A model generated the notes under the pieces. That model did no database searches, was not told the origin of the DNA, and saw nothing but the letters and a program-made list of their open reading frames with translations. DNA of 64,000 nt from Mycobacterium sp. D16Q13 (GTDB lineage: Bacteria > Actinomycetota > Actinomycetes > Mycobacteriales > Mycobacteriaceae): the NCBI RefSeq assembly GCF_002013375.1, contig NZ_MAEW01000003.1, positions 186,001-250,000 of the forward strand. Direction: 5' to 3'. Position numbers and translations under genes: made by a program. Of the stretch, positions 34,403-43,305 are shown one piece after another (the stretch's first letter is position 1; the number at the start of each line of letters is the position of its first letter).

Positions 34403-35242
34403 TCAGTTTACCGGCACCATGGCGAGCTGGCGAGACTGCACCACCAGAGCACCCTCGGAGTCAATGACCGTGTGTTCGGAATCAAACCAGTGTTGGCCGA
34501 TCTGGTTGGTACTGCACAACACTCGCAGCCAACCGTCCGAAGGCAGCGTACGAAGATACGTGGTCAGCTGCACGGTGGGCGCCCAGCCGAAGCGCCCCAG
34601 CGGGAAGGTCACCGGTACCGAGATATCGCCACAGACCAAGGCGAACAACCCGTCAGGCGCCATATCGCGCGGGCGTGCCCACAGCACGATCTCGGGCTTG
34701 CCCCGCTCGCTCAGGTCGCTCATCGAGCGCAGGGAGGGGCGCACGTCGATCCCGCCGAACAGATGGAAGATGTCCCCCATCGGATGGCCGGCGGCAATCG
34801 GGGCCACCCCGGGTGGCGGCTCGGCGGGCAGCTGAGTGAGCGCGGGCGGCAGGGCCGTCAGCAGGGGGCCCACATGCAGTTCAGGTGTGCCCAGCGTGAC
34901 AACGGCGTGTACCGCGGTGCGTCCACCCTGGACGAGCTCCGCATCCACGAGGGAGATCTGCCTGCCCTGCTTACGGACGGACGTACGCACCTGCATGTCA
35001 CCGGGAGAAGGGGCGAACAGGTAGCTCGCGCTGACGGCGATGGGCTCGCTCTCGCCCGCGGATGAGCCGCTTGCGCGAAGACCCTCAGCCAGCGTCTCTC
35101 GTGCAGCTCCCGCGAGCAGCGCGAGCATGACGCCGCCGTGCAGCTTGGGTCCGATGGTCCAGATGTCGTTTAGGTGCGCGTCAAACAGCCCGTCGCCCGC
35201 GGGCGTGAGAGACATTGCTTGCGCGAAGGGAGCATTAACCAC
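34403..35242 (-). CDS. Acyl-CoA thioesterase-like protein (double hot-dog, TesB-like; Rv0499-like by position)
   Basis: 279 residues from GTG 35242 (AGGTG close upstream). Two hot-dog halves are visible: IGPKLHGGVMLALLAGAARETL ... SYLFAPSPGDMQVRTSVRKQGRQISLVDAEL in the first, and TFPLGRFGWAPTVQLTTYLRTL ... HTVIDSEGALVVQSRQLAMV in the second, named by their ends. Such proteins hydrolyse acyl-CoAs. Codons for LRASGSS lie in a copy of the interspersed repeat also found between hemA and hemC, so the repeat has been absorbed into the coding sequence. Five bases downstream of the isomerase gene. Confidence 0.8.
   Translation of the reverse strand: MVNAPFAQAMSLTPAGDGLFDAHLNDIWTIGPKLHGGVMLALLAGAARETLAEGLRASGSSAGESEPIAVSASYLFAPSPGDMQVRTSVRKQGRQISLVDAELVQGGRTAVHAVVTLGTPELHVGPLLTALPPALTQLPAEPPPGVAPIAAGHPMGDIFHLFGGIDVRPSLRSMSDLSERGKPEIVLWARPRDMAPDGLFALVCGDISVPVTFPLGRFGWAPTVQLTTYLRTLPSDGWLRVLCSTNQIGQHWFDSEHTVIDSEGALVVQSRQLAMVPVN
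35061..35083. repeat. Copy of the hemA-hemC interspersed repeat inside the thioesterase gene
   Basis: GATGAGCCGCTTGCGCGAAG plus ACC matches 22 of 23 bases at 16924-16946. On the coding strand it supplies residues G-L-R-A-S-G-S-S of the thioesterase, in a loop between two structural elements. Two near-identical 23-mers 18 kb apart in unrelated contexts point to a dispersed element. Confidence 0.65.
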
Positions 35243-35247
35243 GCCAC

Positions 35248-36093
35248 CTATCGCACCAGATGGGTTCTGGCGAACTCCAGCGACTCCCTCAGAATCGTCT
35301 CGCGCTGGTCTTCGGTGCGCGCCGTCGAGGTGTGCACCTCCAGCACCACCTGTCCGGTGAAGTCGCCGGACGCCAGCTCCCGGCATACCTGCGCGACCGG
35401 CTGAGTTCCCTTGCCCGGCACCAGATGTTCATCGACGGACGCACCCGTGCCGTCGGTGAGATGCAGGTGCGTCAGCCCCGATCCCATCCGGCGCATCATC
35501 TCCACCGCGTCGGTCCCGGCGGTGGCGGTATGCGATAGATCGAGGGTGTAGTGGGCATGGTTGGCGTCGGTGGGGTCGAACGACGGCGCGAAGGCGGAGA
35601 CTCCGATTCCGGGCCTGCCGCCGCGGCGCTTCATCCGTTCCACCGATGACTGCCCGGCACCGAACAGACGGTCGGCCCGCAGCGGGAACATGTTCTCCAC
35701 CGCGACGTGTACGTCACTCGAATCCTCCAGCGAAGCAACCTGTTCGGCGAACCCTTCGGCGTACCGCCGCTGCCACCGAAATGGTGGGTGCACGACAACG
35801 GTCTTCGCACCCAATTTTTCGGCGGCCCGGACGCTGCGTTCCAGCTTCGGAATCGGGTTGGCACCCCAGACGCGCTGTGACACCAGTAGGCACGGGGCAT
35901 GCACGGATAACACCGGCATGTCGTACTTGCGGGAGAGCTTCGCGACGGCGGCGACGTCCTGACTCACCGCCTCGGCCCACACCATGAGCTCGACACCGTC
36001 GTACCCGAGCCGGGCCGCGTACTCGAAAGCCGCTTCGGTTTTGAGTGGATATACCGAGGCCGTGGACAGACCAACCTTGATCGCAGGGCGCAC
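35248..36093 (-). CDS. Sugar phosphate isomerase/epimerase family TIM-barrel protein (Rv0498-like)
   Basis: 281 residues from GTG 36093. AP-endonuclease-2/xylose-isomerase-like barrel: VGLSTASVYPLKTEAAFEYAARLGYDGVELM named by its ends, then LSVHAPCLL, AKTVVVHPPF, VAVENMF and LTHLHLTDG, which carry the His/Glu/Asp metal-site residues of the superfamily. The substrate is unknown. Located between the thioesterase (5 bases) and the Rv0497-like membrane protein (16 bases), all on one strand, matching the M. tuberculosis order Rv0499-Rv0498-Rv0497. Confidence 0.87.
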   Translation of the reverse strand: MRPAIKVGLSTASVYPLKTEAAFEYAARLGYDGVELMVWAEAVSQDVAAVAKLSRKYDMPVLSVHAPCLLVSQRVWGANPIPKLERSVRAAEKLGAKTVVVHPPFRWQRRYAEGFAEQVASLEDSSDVHVAVENMFPLRADRLFGAGQSSVERMKRRGGRPGIGVSAFAPSFDPTDANHAHYTLDLSHTATAGTDAVEMMRRMGSGLTHLHLTDGTGASVDEHLVPGKGTQPVAQVCRELASGDFTGQVVLEVHTSTARTEDQRETILRESLEFARTHLVR

Positions 36094-36109
36094 GGTTGGA
36101 TAACGCTAC

Positions 36110-37363
36110 CTAATCCACCGACTGCAGCATGAGGACAAGCGGGCCGAACGCGATCAGAGCTCCCACCACGATCGCGATCAGAATGCTGGCCAGGTCGACT
36201 GTCTTGCGAATCACCCACAGCGAGGCGACCAGGATTGCGATGAACAACACACCCAGGATCAACGCGATGCCCTGGTTCCAGCTCCACAATTCCCGGAAGC
36301 CGAAGAAGAGGCCCGCGCCTACGGCCGCGGCCAGCAGGTACTGCGCGGCGATCCAGCTGCCCTGTAGATAGGTCTTGATCTTTTCCCGGCGGTCGGCCTT
36401 GGCTTCGGCGTCGGACTCGCCGGTGTCGGCCTCACCATCGGCGAACTGACTGGCCTCGGGTTCGGCCGGACCCCCGTGCGCGCCGACGAGCTCCTGCAGC
36501 TCGCGCTCCAGCTGGTAGTCGTTTTCTTCGCCCTCGAACTCGTCGTCCTCGACATCCTGCTCGGCGTCGTGTGAGGTCCATTCGACGGCGGGTGCGTGGG
36601 CGTACTGCTCGTACTCGTCGTCTTCTTCGTACTCCGCGTGGTCCGAAGACTGCACAGCCTCCACGGCCTCCACGTGCTCGTCTTCGTGAGTCTCCGGCTC
36701 GGCGACGACGGCCTGCGGCTGGGCGACAGGCTCGGGCTCTGGCTCCGGTGTGACGGGCTCGGGGCGAGACACCGGAGGGACGGGCACCACGGGCGCAGGC
36801 TGCGCCGTGGGTGGGGCGGGAGCGACCGCGGCGGGCTTCGGCGCGGGCGCCGGCTCAGCCGCGGGCGGTTCCTTGGGAATCGGGGAGATGACACCGGTGG
36901 CGTCGTTGAAGTCGATCGACTTGCGCGGTTCGCCGGGCCGGGCGACGGGCGTGGGGGTCGGCGGGAAGATGCTGCGAAGCGGCGACGCCATCGAGGAAGG
37001 CTGAGCCGGCGTCGCCGAAGCAGTGGTACCGCGACGCGCGGCCTCGTCGGCCATGCTGTCGCCGCCGAACAACGCATCCTCGTTGGAGCGCAGGTAGGAA
37101 CGTGCTCCCGTTTCGGGCGTCTTGGGTATCTCGGGCGTCGTCGAGGTTTCCGCAGTAGGCGACGGCGCCGGATTGGGGCGCGCCCGTCCACCCTTCTTGT
37201 CACGGATGACGGGGATCTCGCCGGTCAGCTCGGCCACCGGGATCGCGTCGGCATTGCCCCGCATCCTGCGGCGGTGGCCGCTGATCTTGCCATCAGCGGC
37301 ACCATTGCGTGCCAGCAGCTCGGCAACCGATACCGGCCGCTGCGTGTCGTCTGAGTCGGTCAT
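36110..37363 (-). CDS. Pro/Glu-rich protein with C-terminal membrane helices (Rv0497-like)
   Basis: 417 residues from ATG 37363 with AGGAGAGGAC upstream. The first ~320 residues are low-complexity: a basic segment SGHRRRMRGNADAIPVAEL, then Pro-rich (PAPAPKPAAVAPAPPTAQ) and acidic Glu/Asp-rich stretches (EYEEDDEYEQYAHAP), probably disordered. Three hydrophobic helices end the protein (AAQYLLAAAVGAGLFFGF; ALILGVLFIAILVASLWVI; ASILIAIVVGALIAFGPLVLML). Orthologues lie beside ppx in mycobacteria; the role is unknown. Confidence 0.85.
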   Translation of the reverse strand: MTDSDDTQRPVSVAELLARNGAADGKISGHRRRMRGNADAIPVAELTGEIPVIRDKKGGRARPNPAPSPTAETSTTPEIPKTPETGARSYLRSNEDALFGGDSMADEAARRGTTASATPAQPSSMASPLRSIFPPTPTPVARPGEPRKSIDFNDATGVISPIPKEPPAAEPAPAPKPAAVAPAPPTAQPAPVVPVPPVSRPEPVTPEPEPEPVAQPQAVVAEPETHEDEHVEAVEAVQSSDHAEYEEDDEYEQYAHAPAVEWTSHDAEQDVEDDEFEGEENDYQLERELQELVGAHGGPAEPEASQFADGEADTGESDAEAKADRREKIKTYLQGSWIAAQYLLAAAVGAGLFFGFRELWSWNQGIALILGVLFIAILVASLWVIRKTVDLASILIAIVVGALIAFGPLVLMLQSVD

Positions 37364-37429
37364 GTCCTCTCCTACCGTCCGAGGCTGAATGTCGCCGGCG
37401 TCGCGGCTCCGAGGCCGTGTCGGACGGGT

Positions 37430-38377
37430 TCAGTCAACGAGTGCGGTGCCATCGGCTTCGCTATCCAGCTTGCGCAGAATTAGCCCTTCGCGCAGAGCCC
37501 ACGGACAGATGTCGACCGCCTCTAGCGACAGAGCACGCATGCTTGCCTCCGCAACGAGTGCTCCGGCGACGATCTGAGGCGCCCTGTCGACACTGACTCC
37601 CTCCAACTCCGCACGGTCTGCGGTCGTCATTCGCGAGATGAACGCGATCAACTGGCGCAGTCCGCTTGCTGTAAGTGTCCTCTTAACTCGTGGTCCTGCG
37701 CCGGAAGGCGCCGCACCGGTGAGTCGCGCGAGCGACCGGAACGTTTTCGAGGACGCTACGGCCAGGTCGGGCACTCCGGCCGCCGCCATCTGTTTGGCGG
37801 CGTCCACCAGTTCCGATTCCAGCCAGTCACGCAGCATAGCGACGCGGCGTCGTCCCGGCGGATCTTCGGCCAACCACTCTCGGGTCAATCGTCCCGCGCC
37901 CAGGGGCAGGGACAACGCGATATCGGGTTCCTCGTCGACACCGCAGGACAGCTCCAGCGAGCCGCCGCCGATATCGAGGTTGATGATGCGTCCAGCGCTC
38001 CAGCCGTACCAGCGCCGCACCGCCAGGAAGGTCAGCCGCGACTCGTTGACACCGGAAAGCACGGCGAGATCCACGCCGGTTTCCTTCTTGACACGTGTCA
38101 GCACCTCATCGGAGTTGGTGGCGTCCCGAACGGCCGACGTGGCGAACGCCATGATCTCCGCGCAGCCGGAGCTGTGGGCAATCTTGGAGAACTCCTGGAT
38201 GGTGTGCACCAGGCTGTCGGAGCCCTTGCGGGTGAGCTTGCCGGACTCATCGATGGCCTCCGCCAGACGCAGTGCCGCCTTGGTGGAACTCATGGGTGTG
38301 GGGTGTCCACCCCGTCGGGCATCGACCACCAACAGGTGCACTGTGTTGCTGCCGACATCCAGCACGCCTAATCGCAC
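37430..38377 (-). CDS. ppx1: Ppx/GppA family exopolyphosphatase
   Basis: 315 residues from GTG 38377, matching the conserved N-terminus [19 protein letters not shown]. An actin-like ATPase-fold enzyme with the phosphate loops DVGSNT (about 7-12) and DIGGGSLEL (about 140). M. tuberculosis Rv0496 (PPX1) of the same length degrades short-chain polyphosphate; members also act on pppGpp. Short form lacking the C-terminal HD domain of GppA. Divergent from the Rv0495c-like gene with only 34 bases between starts, so they share a promoter region. Confidence 0.92.
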   Translation of the reverse strand: MRLGVLDVGSNTVHLLVVDARRGGHPTPMSSTKAALRLAEAIDESGKLTRKGSDSLVHTIQEFSKIAHSSGCAEIMAFATSAVRDATNSDEVLTRVKKETGVDLAVLSGVNESRLTFLAVRRWYGWSAGRIINLDIGGGSLELSCGVDEEPDIALSLPLGAGRLTREWLAEDPPGRRRVAMLRDWLESELVDAAKQMAAAGVPDLAVASSKTFRSLARLTGAAPSGAGPRVKRTLTASGLRQLIAFISRMTTADRAELEGVSVDRAPQIVAGALVAEASMRALSLEAVDICPWALREGLILRKLDSEADGTALVD

Positions 38378-38411
38378 GCAGCACACGTTAGTGGGTCTAC
38401 CGTTTACATCT

Positions 38412-39227
38412 GTGACGACGCTGCCAAAACAGCCCTTTGGACGTGACGCCTCCCTCGACGGCCAGGAGGTGGAGCTCGACTTCGCCCGCGAATGGGTGGA
38501 GTTCTACGACCCGGAGAATCCTGAGCATTTGATCAAGGCCGACATGACCTGGCTGCTATCACATTGGACCTGTGTGTTCGGCACTCCCGCCTGCCAGGGC
38601 ACGGTTGCCGGACGGCCCGACGACGGTTGCTGCTCACACGGGGCGTTTCTCTCCGATGCCGACGATCGGGCGAAGCTCGACGACTCGGCGAAACAGCTCA
38701 CCGATGAGGACTGGCAATTCCGGGAGAAGGGGCTGGGCCGCAAGGGCTACCTGGAGAAGGACGAGCTCGACGGGGAAAAGCAGTGGCGCACACGCAAGTA
38801 CAAGGGTGCGTGCATCTTTCTGAACCGTCCCGGCTTCGCGGGCGGCATCGGCTGTGCCCTGCATTCCAAGGCCATCAAGCTGGGTGTCGAGCCGCTGACG
38901 ATGAAGCCCGAGGTGTGCTGGCAGCTGCCGATTCGGCGGACGCAGGCATGGGTGGACCGGCCGGACGGTTCGCAGATCCTCAAGACGACGATTACCGAGT
39001 ATGACCGTCGCGGCTGGGGTGAGGGCGGCGCCGACCTGCACTGGTACTGCACGGGAGACCCGGCCGCACACGTCGGCAAGAAGCAGGTGTGGCAGTCCTA
39101 TGGCCCCGAGTTGACGGAACTTCTGGGCGAGAAGGCCTACGCAGAGCTCGCGGCGATGTGCAAGCGCCGCCGGGGGCTGGGACTGATCGCGGTGCATCCG
39201 GCGACTGTTGCCGCGGCACCCCACTAA
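38412..39227 (+). CDS. Cysteine-rich conserved protein (Rv0495c-like)
   Basis: 271 residues from GTG 38412; the frame is open much further upstream, but that part is antisense to ppx. Two Cys clusters are visible: [20 protein letters not shown] then DGCCSHG (four Cys within 20 residues), and YKGACIFLN ... GIGCALH, a pattern like YkgJ/DUF3109 zinc- or Fe-S-binding proteins. The remainder is soluble with many Trp. The M. tuberculosis counterpart is conserved; its biochemical activity is not settled. Divergent from ppx1. Confidence 0.85.
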   Translation: MTTLPKQPFGRDASLDGQEVELDFAREWVEFYDPENPEHLIKADMTWLLSHWTCVFGTPACQGTVAGRPDDGCCSHGAFLSDADDRAKLDDSAKQLTDEDWQFREKGLGRKGYLEKDELDGEKQWRTRKYKGACIFLNRPGFAGGIGCALHSKAIKLGVEPLTMKPEVCWQLPIRRTQAWVDRPDGSQILKTTITEYDRRGWGEGGADLHWYCTGDPAAHVGKKQVWQSYGPELTELLGEKAYAELAAMCKRRRGLGLIAVHPATVAAAPH

Positions 39228-39230
39228 CGG

Positions 39231-40100
39231 TCAGAAACCGGCGAAGAGGTCGGTCTCGGGCGCGGTCGTCGCGATGCGGGTGCGTGCGAGTTCGAATTTC
39301 TCCGTGGGCCACAGCTGCTGTTGCCAGGTCCATGGCACCAGGAAGAACGGCCCGTTGGGATCGACTTGCGACGCATGCGCCCGCAAGGCCCTGTCACGTA
39401 CAGAGAAGTAGTCGGCGCAGGGGACTTCGGTGGTCACCCGGCGTCCTCGCAGCCGCCGGGTCAGCAGGCTCACCCGCCGCACCCAACCGGGGACCGCGAC
39501 ATCGCCCGCTCGGGGATCCGCTGGGCCTGCGCTAGTTCTCCGGCGTGGGATACGGCCGATGATCCGCTCCATCCTTCCGGCGAGCTTCACCATTCCCGGT
39601 GTCACCCTGACAATTTCGTGGAAGTAATAGAGCTTGCCCACCTCTTCACACGCCTCGTACGCGGCGACCGCCAGCTGGTGGCAGCGAAGGTGATCGGGGT
39701 GTGGGTAGCCACCGCATTCGTTGTAGGTGATCATCACGTGCGGCCGGAAATGCCTGATCACCTCGACGAGGCGAGCCAGGGATTCGGCGAGCGGCACGCG
39801 GGCGAACCCGTCCTCGGGCAACAGACTGGAGTCGAGCTGCAGACCGGAGTCCATAAAACCCAGCCAGTGATGTTCAACCCCAAGAGTTTTCGCCGCGAGC
39901 GCCATCTCCTCACGACGCACATCCGTCAGATTTTCGTGAGTGCCCGGCAGATTCATTGCCGGGTTGAGGATGTCACCACGCTCCCCGCCGGTGGCCGTGA
40001 CGACAAGAACCTCATGCCCCTCGGCCGCGTACTTGGCCAGGGTCGCCGCACCGCGGCTCGACTCGTCGTCGGGGTGGGCATGCACCGCCATCAACCGCAT
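39231..40100 (-). CDS. PIG-L family deacetylase, mycothiol-conjugate amidase (Mca)-like paralogue
   Basis: 289 residues from ATG 40100, near Mca length. The zinc-binding AHPDDES is at 7-13, [20 protein letters not shown] holds the second ligand region, and the C-terminal [14 protein letters not shown] and [13 protein letters not shown] match Mca/MshB. Mca cleaves mycothiol S-conjugates during detoxification. The middle part ([22 protein letters not shown], then an Arg/Pro-rich stretch) differs from canonical Mca, so this is a paralogue whose substrate may differ. Confidence 0.83.
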   Translation of the reverse strand: MRLMAVHAHPDDESSRGAATLAKYAAEGHEVLVVTATGGERGDILNPAMNLPGTHENLTDVRREEMALAAKTLGVEHHWLGFMDSGLQLDSSLLPEDGFARVPLAESLARLVEVIRHFRPHVMITYNECGGYPHPDHLRCHQLAVAAYEACEEVGKLYYFHEIVRVTPGMVKLAGRMERIIGRIPRRRTSAGPADPRAGDVAVPGWVRRVSLLTRRLRGRRVTTEVPCADYFSVRDRALRAHASQVDPNGPFFLVPWTWQQQLWPTEKFELARTRIATTAPETDLFAGF

Positions 40101-40147
40101 GTTTTCAGTGGAACACAACGCGAACGCGGGGGCACCCCCGGCCGGGA

Positions 40148-40693
40148 TCAGCCGGTGCGCTGCGGACCGCGGACCGGCAGCTCACGCGCGAGACCACCCA
40201 GGCCGAACCAGAAGACGGGCTTGAGGATGGCGGCGACCGGGCGAATCACATACTGCGATCCCGGGATGTTCGTCAGGTATCGCGGCGCGCAGGCCAGTGT
40301 CCAGTCCACGGTGGACTTGCCGGGATCAGACTCCGGCACAACCCGATACTCCTCACACCACGACCCGAATACCGGCAGGGTGGCATCCAGCGCCGTGTAC
40401 CGCATGACACGGGGGGCGTCGAAGTGAATGATCTGCTCGTGCTGGGCGAACACCATCCAGGAATGGATGTACATCTGGAAATCCCGCACGGTGCCTGCGG
40501 TCGGCGTGATGTCCTGCGGATACCGGCAACCCCAGACCGAGGGCAGCCACGACCACATACGGTCGCCCGACACCACCCGCCATACCTCCTCGGGAGGTGC
40601 GTCGAAAGTGCGCCGAACACGAGTCACGAACGGCGCGGTGGCGAAGAACTCCTCGACCCCGTCGAGCTCGACGGGGACTGCGTCAAATCGCAT
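40148..40693 (-). CDS. SRPBCC (polyketide cyclase/START-like) lipid-binding-fold protein
   Basis: 181 residues from ATG 40693, with AAGGAG eight bases upstream inside the preceding gene, which it overlaps by 11 bases. START-like pattern: [38 protein letters not shown] (named by its ends) and [22 protein letters not shown], ending in a hydrophobic helix. Such folds bind hydrophobic ligands. Coupled to the flavin monooxygenase, it may carry that enzyme's substrate or product. Confidence 0.82.
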   Translation of the reverse strand: MRFDAVPVELDGVEEFFATAPFVTRVRRTFDAPPEEVWRVVSGDRMWSWLPSVWGCRYPQDITPTAGTVRDFQMYIHSWMVFAQHEQIIHFDAPRVMRYTALDATLPVFGSWCEEYRVVPESDPGKSTVDWTLACAPRYLTNIPGSQYVIRPVAAILKPVFWFGLGGLARELPVRGPQRTG

Positions 40694-42263
40694 GTTCGAT
40701 CTCCTTCACTGGGCTGTTGATGGACCTGAAATCGTAAGCACCCGAAGGGAATGCGACACTGCGCCGATATGACTGCAACACCGTCCACGGCCGCACATAG
40801 GGTGTGTCGCCCTGCGAGTTGATGAAGTAACTGTTCGACCCCGCGCAGTTCACCGTGAAGTACCGATTCAGGTTGGCGCCGCTGCGGGCGATGTTCGCCT
40901 GGAAGTCGTCCAGCGCCTCCTGCGTGACCTCGACCCAGGTGGCCCGTTTGGCACGGGCGAGCTTGAGGACGGCCTCGATGTGACGCATCGAGTTCTCCAG
41001 GATGTAGTGGAAGCTGGTTCCGGTCCACGAGTACGGACCGACCAGCATGAACCTGTTGGGAAGGCCCGGGACCGAGGTGCTTTGGTAGGCCTGCAGCCCG
41101 TTGTCGCGATAAAACTCTGCAAGGTCGAATCCCTTGGTCCCCAGCACAGTTCCCAGCCGATAGGTTTCCGGGTCCGAGAACATCTCGTACCCGGTGGCCA
41201 GCACCAGGACATCGACAGGACGTTCGGTACCCGTCTTGTCCACGATGCCCGTCGGGGTGATCCGCTCGATACCGTTCGACACCAGCGTCACGTTCGGCCG
41301 GTTAAAGGTCGGCAGGTAGTCCGCGCCCAGCGTGCCGCGCGTGCAGCCCGCCCCGAATCTCGGCCGCAGCTGCTCCCGAACCTCCGGATCATCCACCTTG
41401 TGCCGGAGCCAGCCCAGATACGCCCACAGCGCCACCTTGTCGAAGACCGCCGCACCCGCCCGGAACAACGGCTTGGGCGTGTAGATCAGAACGCGCAAGC
41501 CAAGTTCGATGCCCGCCAAGGCAATACCATTGACCGCGTTGGCGAACCTGCGCCCCGCCAATAGCCGCTGCAGCAGTTTCGGCAGCCGGAAATCCGGCTT
41601 CGGGAAGTACCACTGCGGGGTCCGCTGGTACACGTCGAGATGTTCCACCTCACCGGCAATGGCCGGAGCGATCTGCACGGTGGAACTTCCCACACCGACG
41701 ATTCCGACGCGCTTTCCGCGCAGGTCCACGTCGTGTTGCCACCGAGACGGCACCTGGATCGGGCCGGTGAACGTGTCCAGTCCCGGGATATCGGGGGCCG
41801 TTCGCGGGTTGATGTACGCCCCGATCGCGCTGATCAGGAAACGCGACGAGATCACCCCACCGTCGGCGGTATGCACCTGCCACAGATGGTTGCCTTCATC
41901 GAACACCTCACGCTCAACACGTGTTCCGAATTTCGCATGCGCACGCAATCCGTGCTCGGCAACCAAATCCAGTGCGTACTGCTGTATTTCGGCGCCAGTG
42001 GCGAAGAAGCGCTGCCAGTCACCCTTCGGCGCGAAGGTGAACTGATAGGCGACAACCGGTATGTCGGCGCCGACCCCGGGGTACGTGTTGCGCAACCACG
42101 TGCCACCGAAGTCCTCGTCCCGATCGATGATGACGAAGTTCTCGACACCGATCTCAAGCAACTTGATGGCCGCGCAGATGCCACCCAGCCCGGCACCGAT
42201 GATCGCGACCTCATAGTCGGGTTCGTCATACAGACCCATGGCGGGTTCCATGGTTCGTTTCAC
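40683..42263 (-). CDS. Flavin-containing (Baeyer-Villiger-type) monooxygenase
   Basis: 526 residues from GTG 42263, with GGAAGGAA six bases upstream; internal ATGs at 42251 and 42239 are alternatives. The FAD Rossmann motif is VAIIGAGLGGICAAIKL; FGGTWLRNTYPGVGADIP is the BVMO GGTW block; FTGPIQVPSRWQHDVDLRGK is the BVMO fingerprint region, in which the usual His is replaced (Gln/Val); NADPH motif VGIVGVGSSTVQIAP. It should insert oxygen into a ketone or hydroxylate a hydrophobic substrate. Translationally coupled to the SRPBCC gene; divergent from a methyltransferase gene. Confidence 0.88.
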   Translation of the reverse strand: MKRTMEPAMGLYDEPDYEVAIIGAGLGGICAAIKLLEIGVENFVIIDRDEDFGGTWLRNTYPGVGADIPVVAYQFTFAPKGDWQRFFATGAEIQQYALDLVAEHGLRAHAKFGTRVEREVFDEGNHLWQVHTADGGVISSRFLISAIGAYINPRTAPDIPGLDTFTGPIQVPSRWQHDVDLRGKRVGIVGVGSSTVQIAPAIAGEVEHLDVYQRTPQWYFPKPDFRLPKLLQRLLAGRRFANAVNGIALAGIELGLRVLIYTPKPLFRAGAAVFDKVALWAYLGWLRHKVDDPEVREQLRPRFGAGCTRGTLGADYLPTFNRPNVTLVSNGIERITPTGIVDKTGTERPVDVLVLATGYEMFSDPETYRLGTVLGTKGFDLAEFYRDNGLQAYQSTSVPGLPNRFMLVGPYSWTGTSFHYILENSMRHIEAVLKLARAKRATWVEVTQEALDDFQANIARSGANLNRYFTVNCAGSNSYFINSQGDTPYVRPWTVLQSYRRSVAFPSGAYDFRSINSPVKEIEHAI

Positions 42264-42513
42264 GGCACGTTCCTTCCCTTTGCCTGCGGCATTTCCGTCC
42301 GAGCGATCGCGGCGGGATATGCCCGCCACACACGAGACGCCCACCCGGCCGCCCAAATATTTAATAGACTGACATGCCATTCACTAAATGACAAGGGCAG
42401 CCCACGCCCCCGTGCTGCACAAACTCGCACATCGCAGGCCTATGCGTGACATTAAGTATCCAGTACTATCCGTTTCACTAATCTGGAATCAACCGATGTG
42501 CACTGGAGGGACC

Positions 42514-43290
42514 GTGGTCAACCTGCCGGATCCGAAGCTCGCCGAGACGTTCGTGGATCCCACCCGGATCGAGCACCCACCCGAGCGCAAGCACGGCTAT
42601 CTCGATGTCCTCGGCCCCGAAAGCGACGAGCCGGTTTCCCTGGCCAACCGATTCATGCAGAGCCCCCTGCTGGCCGCGATCTACGAGCGTGCCTGGCGGC
42701 CGATGTTCACTCGAGGATTCAGCTACGGCGGTAAGAGCACCCTCAAGGCCCACACCGCACTGATGGAGGAGATCGCCGGGCGTGGTGATCTCAAAATCCT
42801 CGACGTCGCCTGCGGTCCCGGCCTTTACACCCGTGAGCTGGCCGCGCAGCTCGGCCGCGACGGTGCGTGTATCGGTCTGGATCTGTCCGGCCCCATGCTG
42901 CGGCGGGCGGTGCGCGACAACTCCGCAGAACATGTGGATTACATACGCGGGAGCGCGCACGCACTGCCCTTCGCCGATGCTGCATTCGACACGGTGGTGT
43001 GCCTCGCTGCGCTGTACCTGATCCCCGATCCCGAACAGGCCGTACGAGAACTGTGCCGAGTGGCCGGGCCAAGCGGACAGATCGTGATCTTCACGTCGCT
43101 GCGGACCCCAGCGGCATCGCTACCGGGGGTCACCGGGGCGATGCGTATCGGCGGCTTCCGCGCGTTCGGGCGCGAAGAAGTCACCGGCTGGCTGCGCGCC
43201 CAGGGATGGACCAGCATCGACCAAACCCTCACCGGACAAGGGCAATTCATCCGCGCCCGCCGCGAGGCCGCCCTCCGAGTCGCGACCTAG
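42514..43290 (+). CDS. Class I SAM-dependent methyltransferase (Methyltransf_11 type)
   Basis: 258 residues from GTG 42514, four bases after GGAGG. Motif I is ILDVACGPGLYTRELA; the acidic motif is GLDLSGPMLRRAV; motif FADAAFDTVVCLAALYLIPDPEQAV follows, as in UbiE/Methyltransf_11. The N-terminal 60 residues include FMQSPLLAAIYERAWRPMFTRGF, seen in small-molecule or lipid methyltransferases. The substrate is unknown. Divergent from the flavin monooxygenase (250-bp gap) and convergent with the EphD-type gene. Confidence 0.86.
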   Translation: MVNLPDPKLAETFVDPTRIEHPPERKHGYLDVLGPESDEPVSLANRFMQSPLLAAIYERAWRPMFTRGFSYGGKSTLKAHTALMEEIAGRGDLKILDVACGPGLYTRELAAQLGRDGACIGLDLSGPMLRRAVRDNSAEHVDYIRGSAHALPFADAAFDTVVCLAALYLIPDPEQAVRELCRVAGPSGQIVIFTSLRTPAASLPGVTGAMRIGGFRAFGREEVTGWLRAQGWTSIDQTLTGQGQFIRARREAALRVAT

Positions 43291-43305
43291 CGGCGGACCG
43301 GTCCC

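Noticed and set aside
36400..36900. Apparent repeats in the Pro/Glu-rich gene
   Set aside because: Low-complexity coding sequence, with no regular unit or direct repeat of uniform length.
37638..38411. Upstream extension of the Cys-rich protein frame
   Set aside because: Antisense to ppx1; the conserved start fits GTG 38412.
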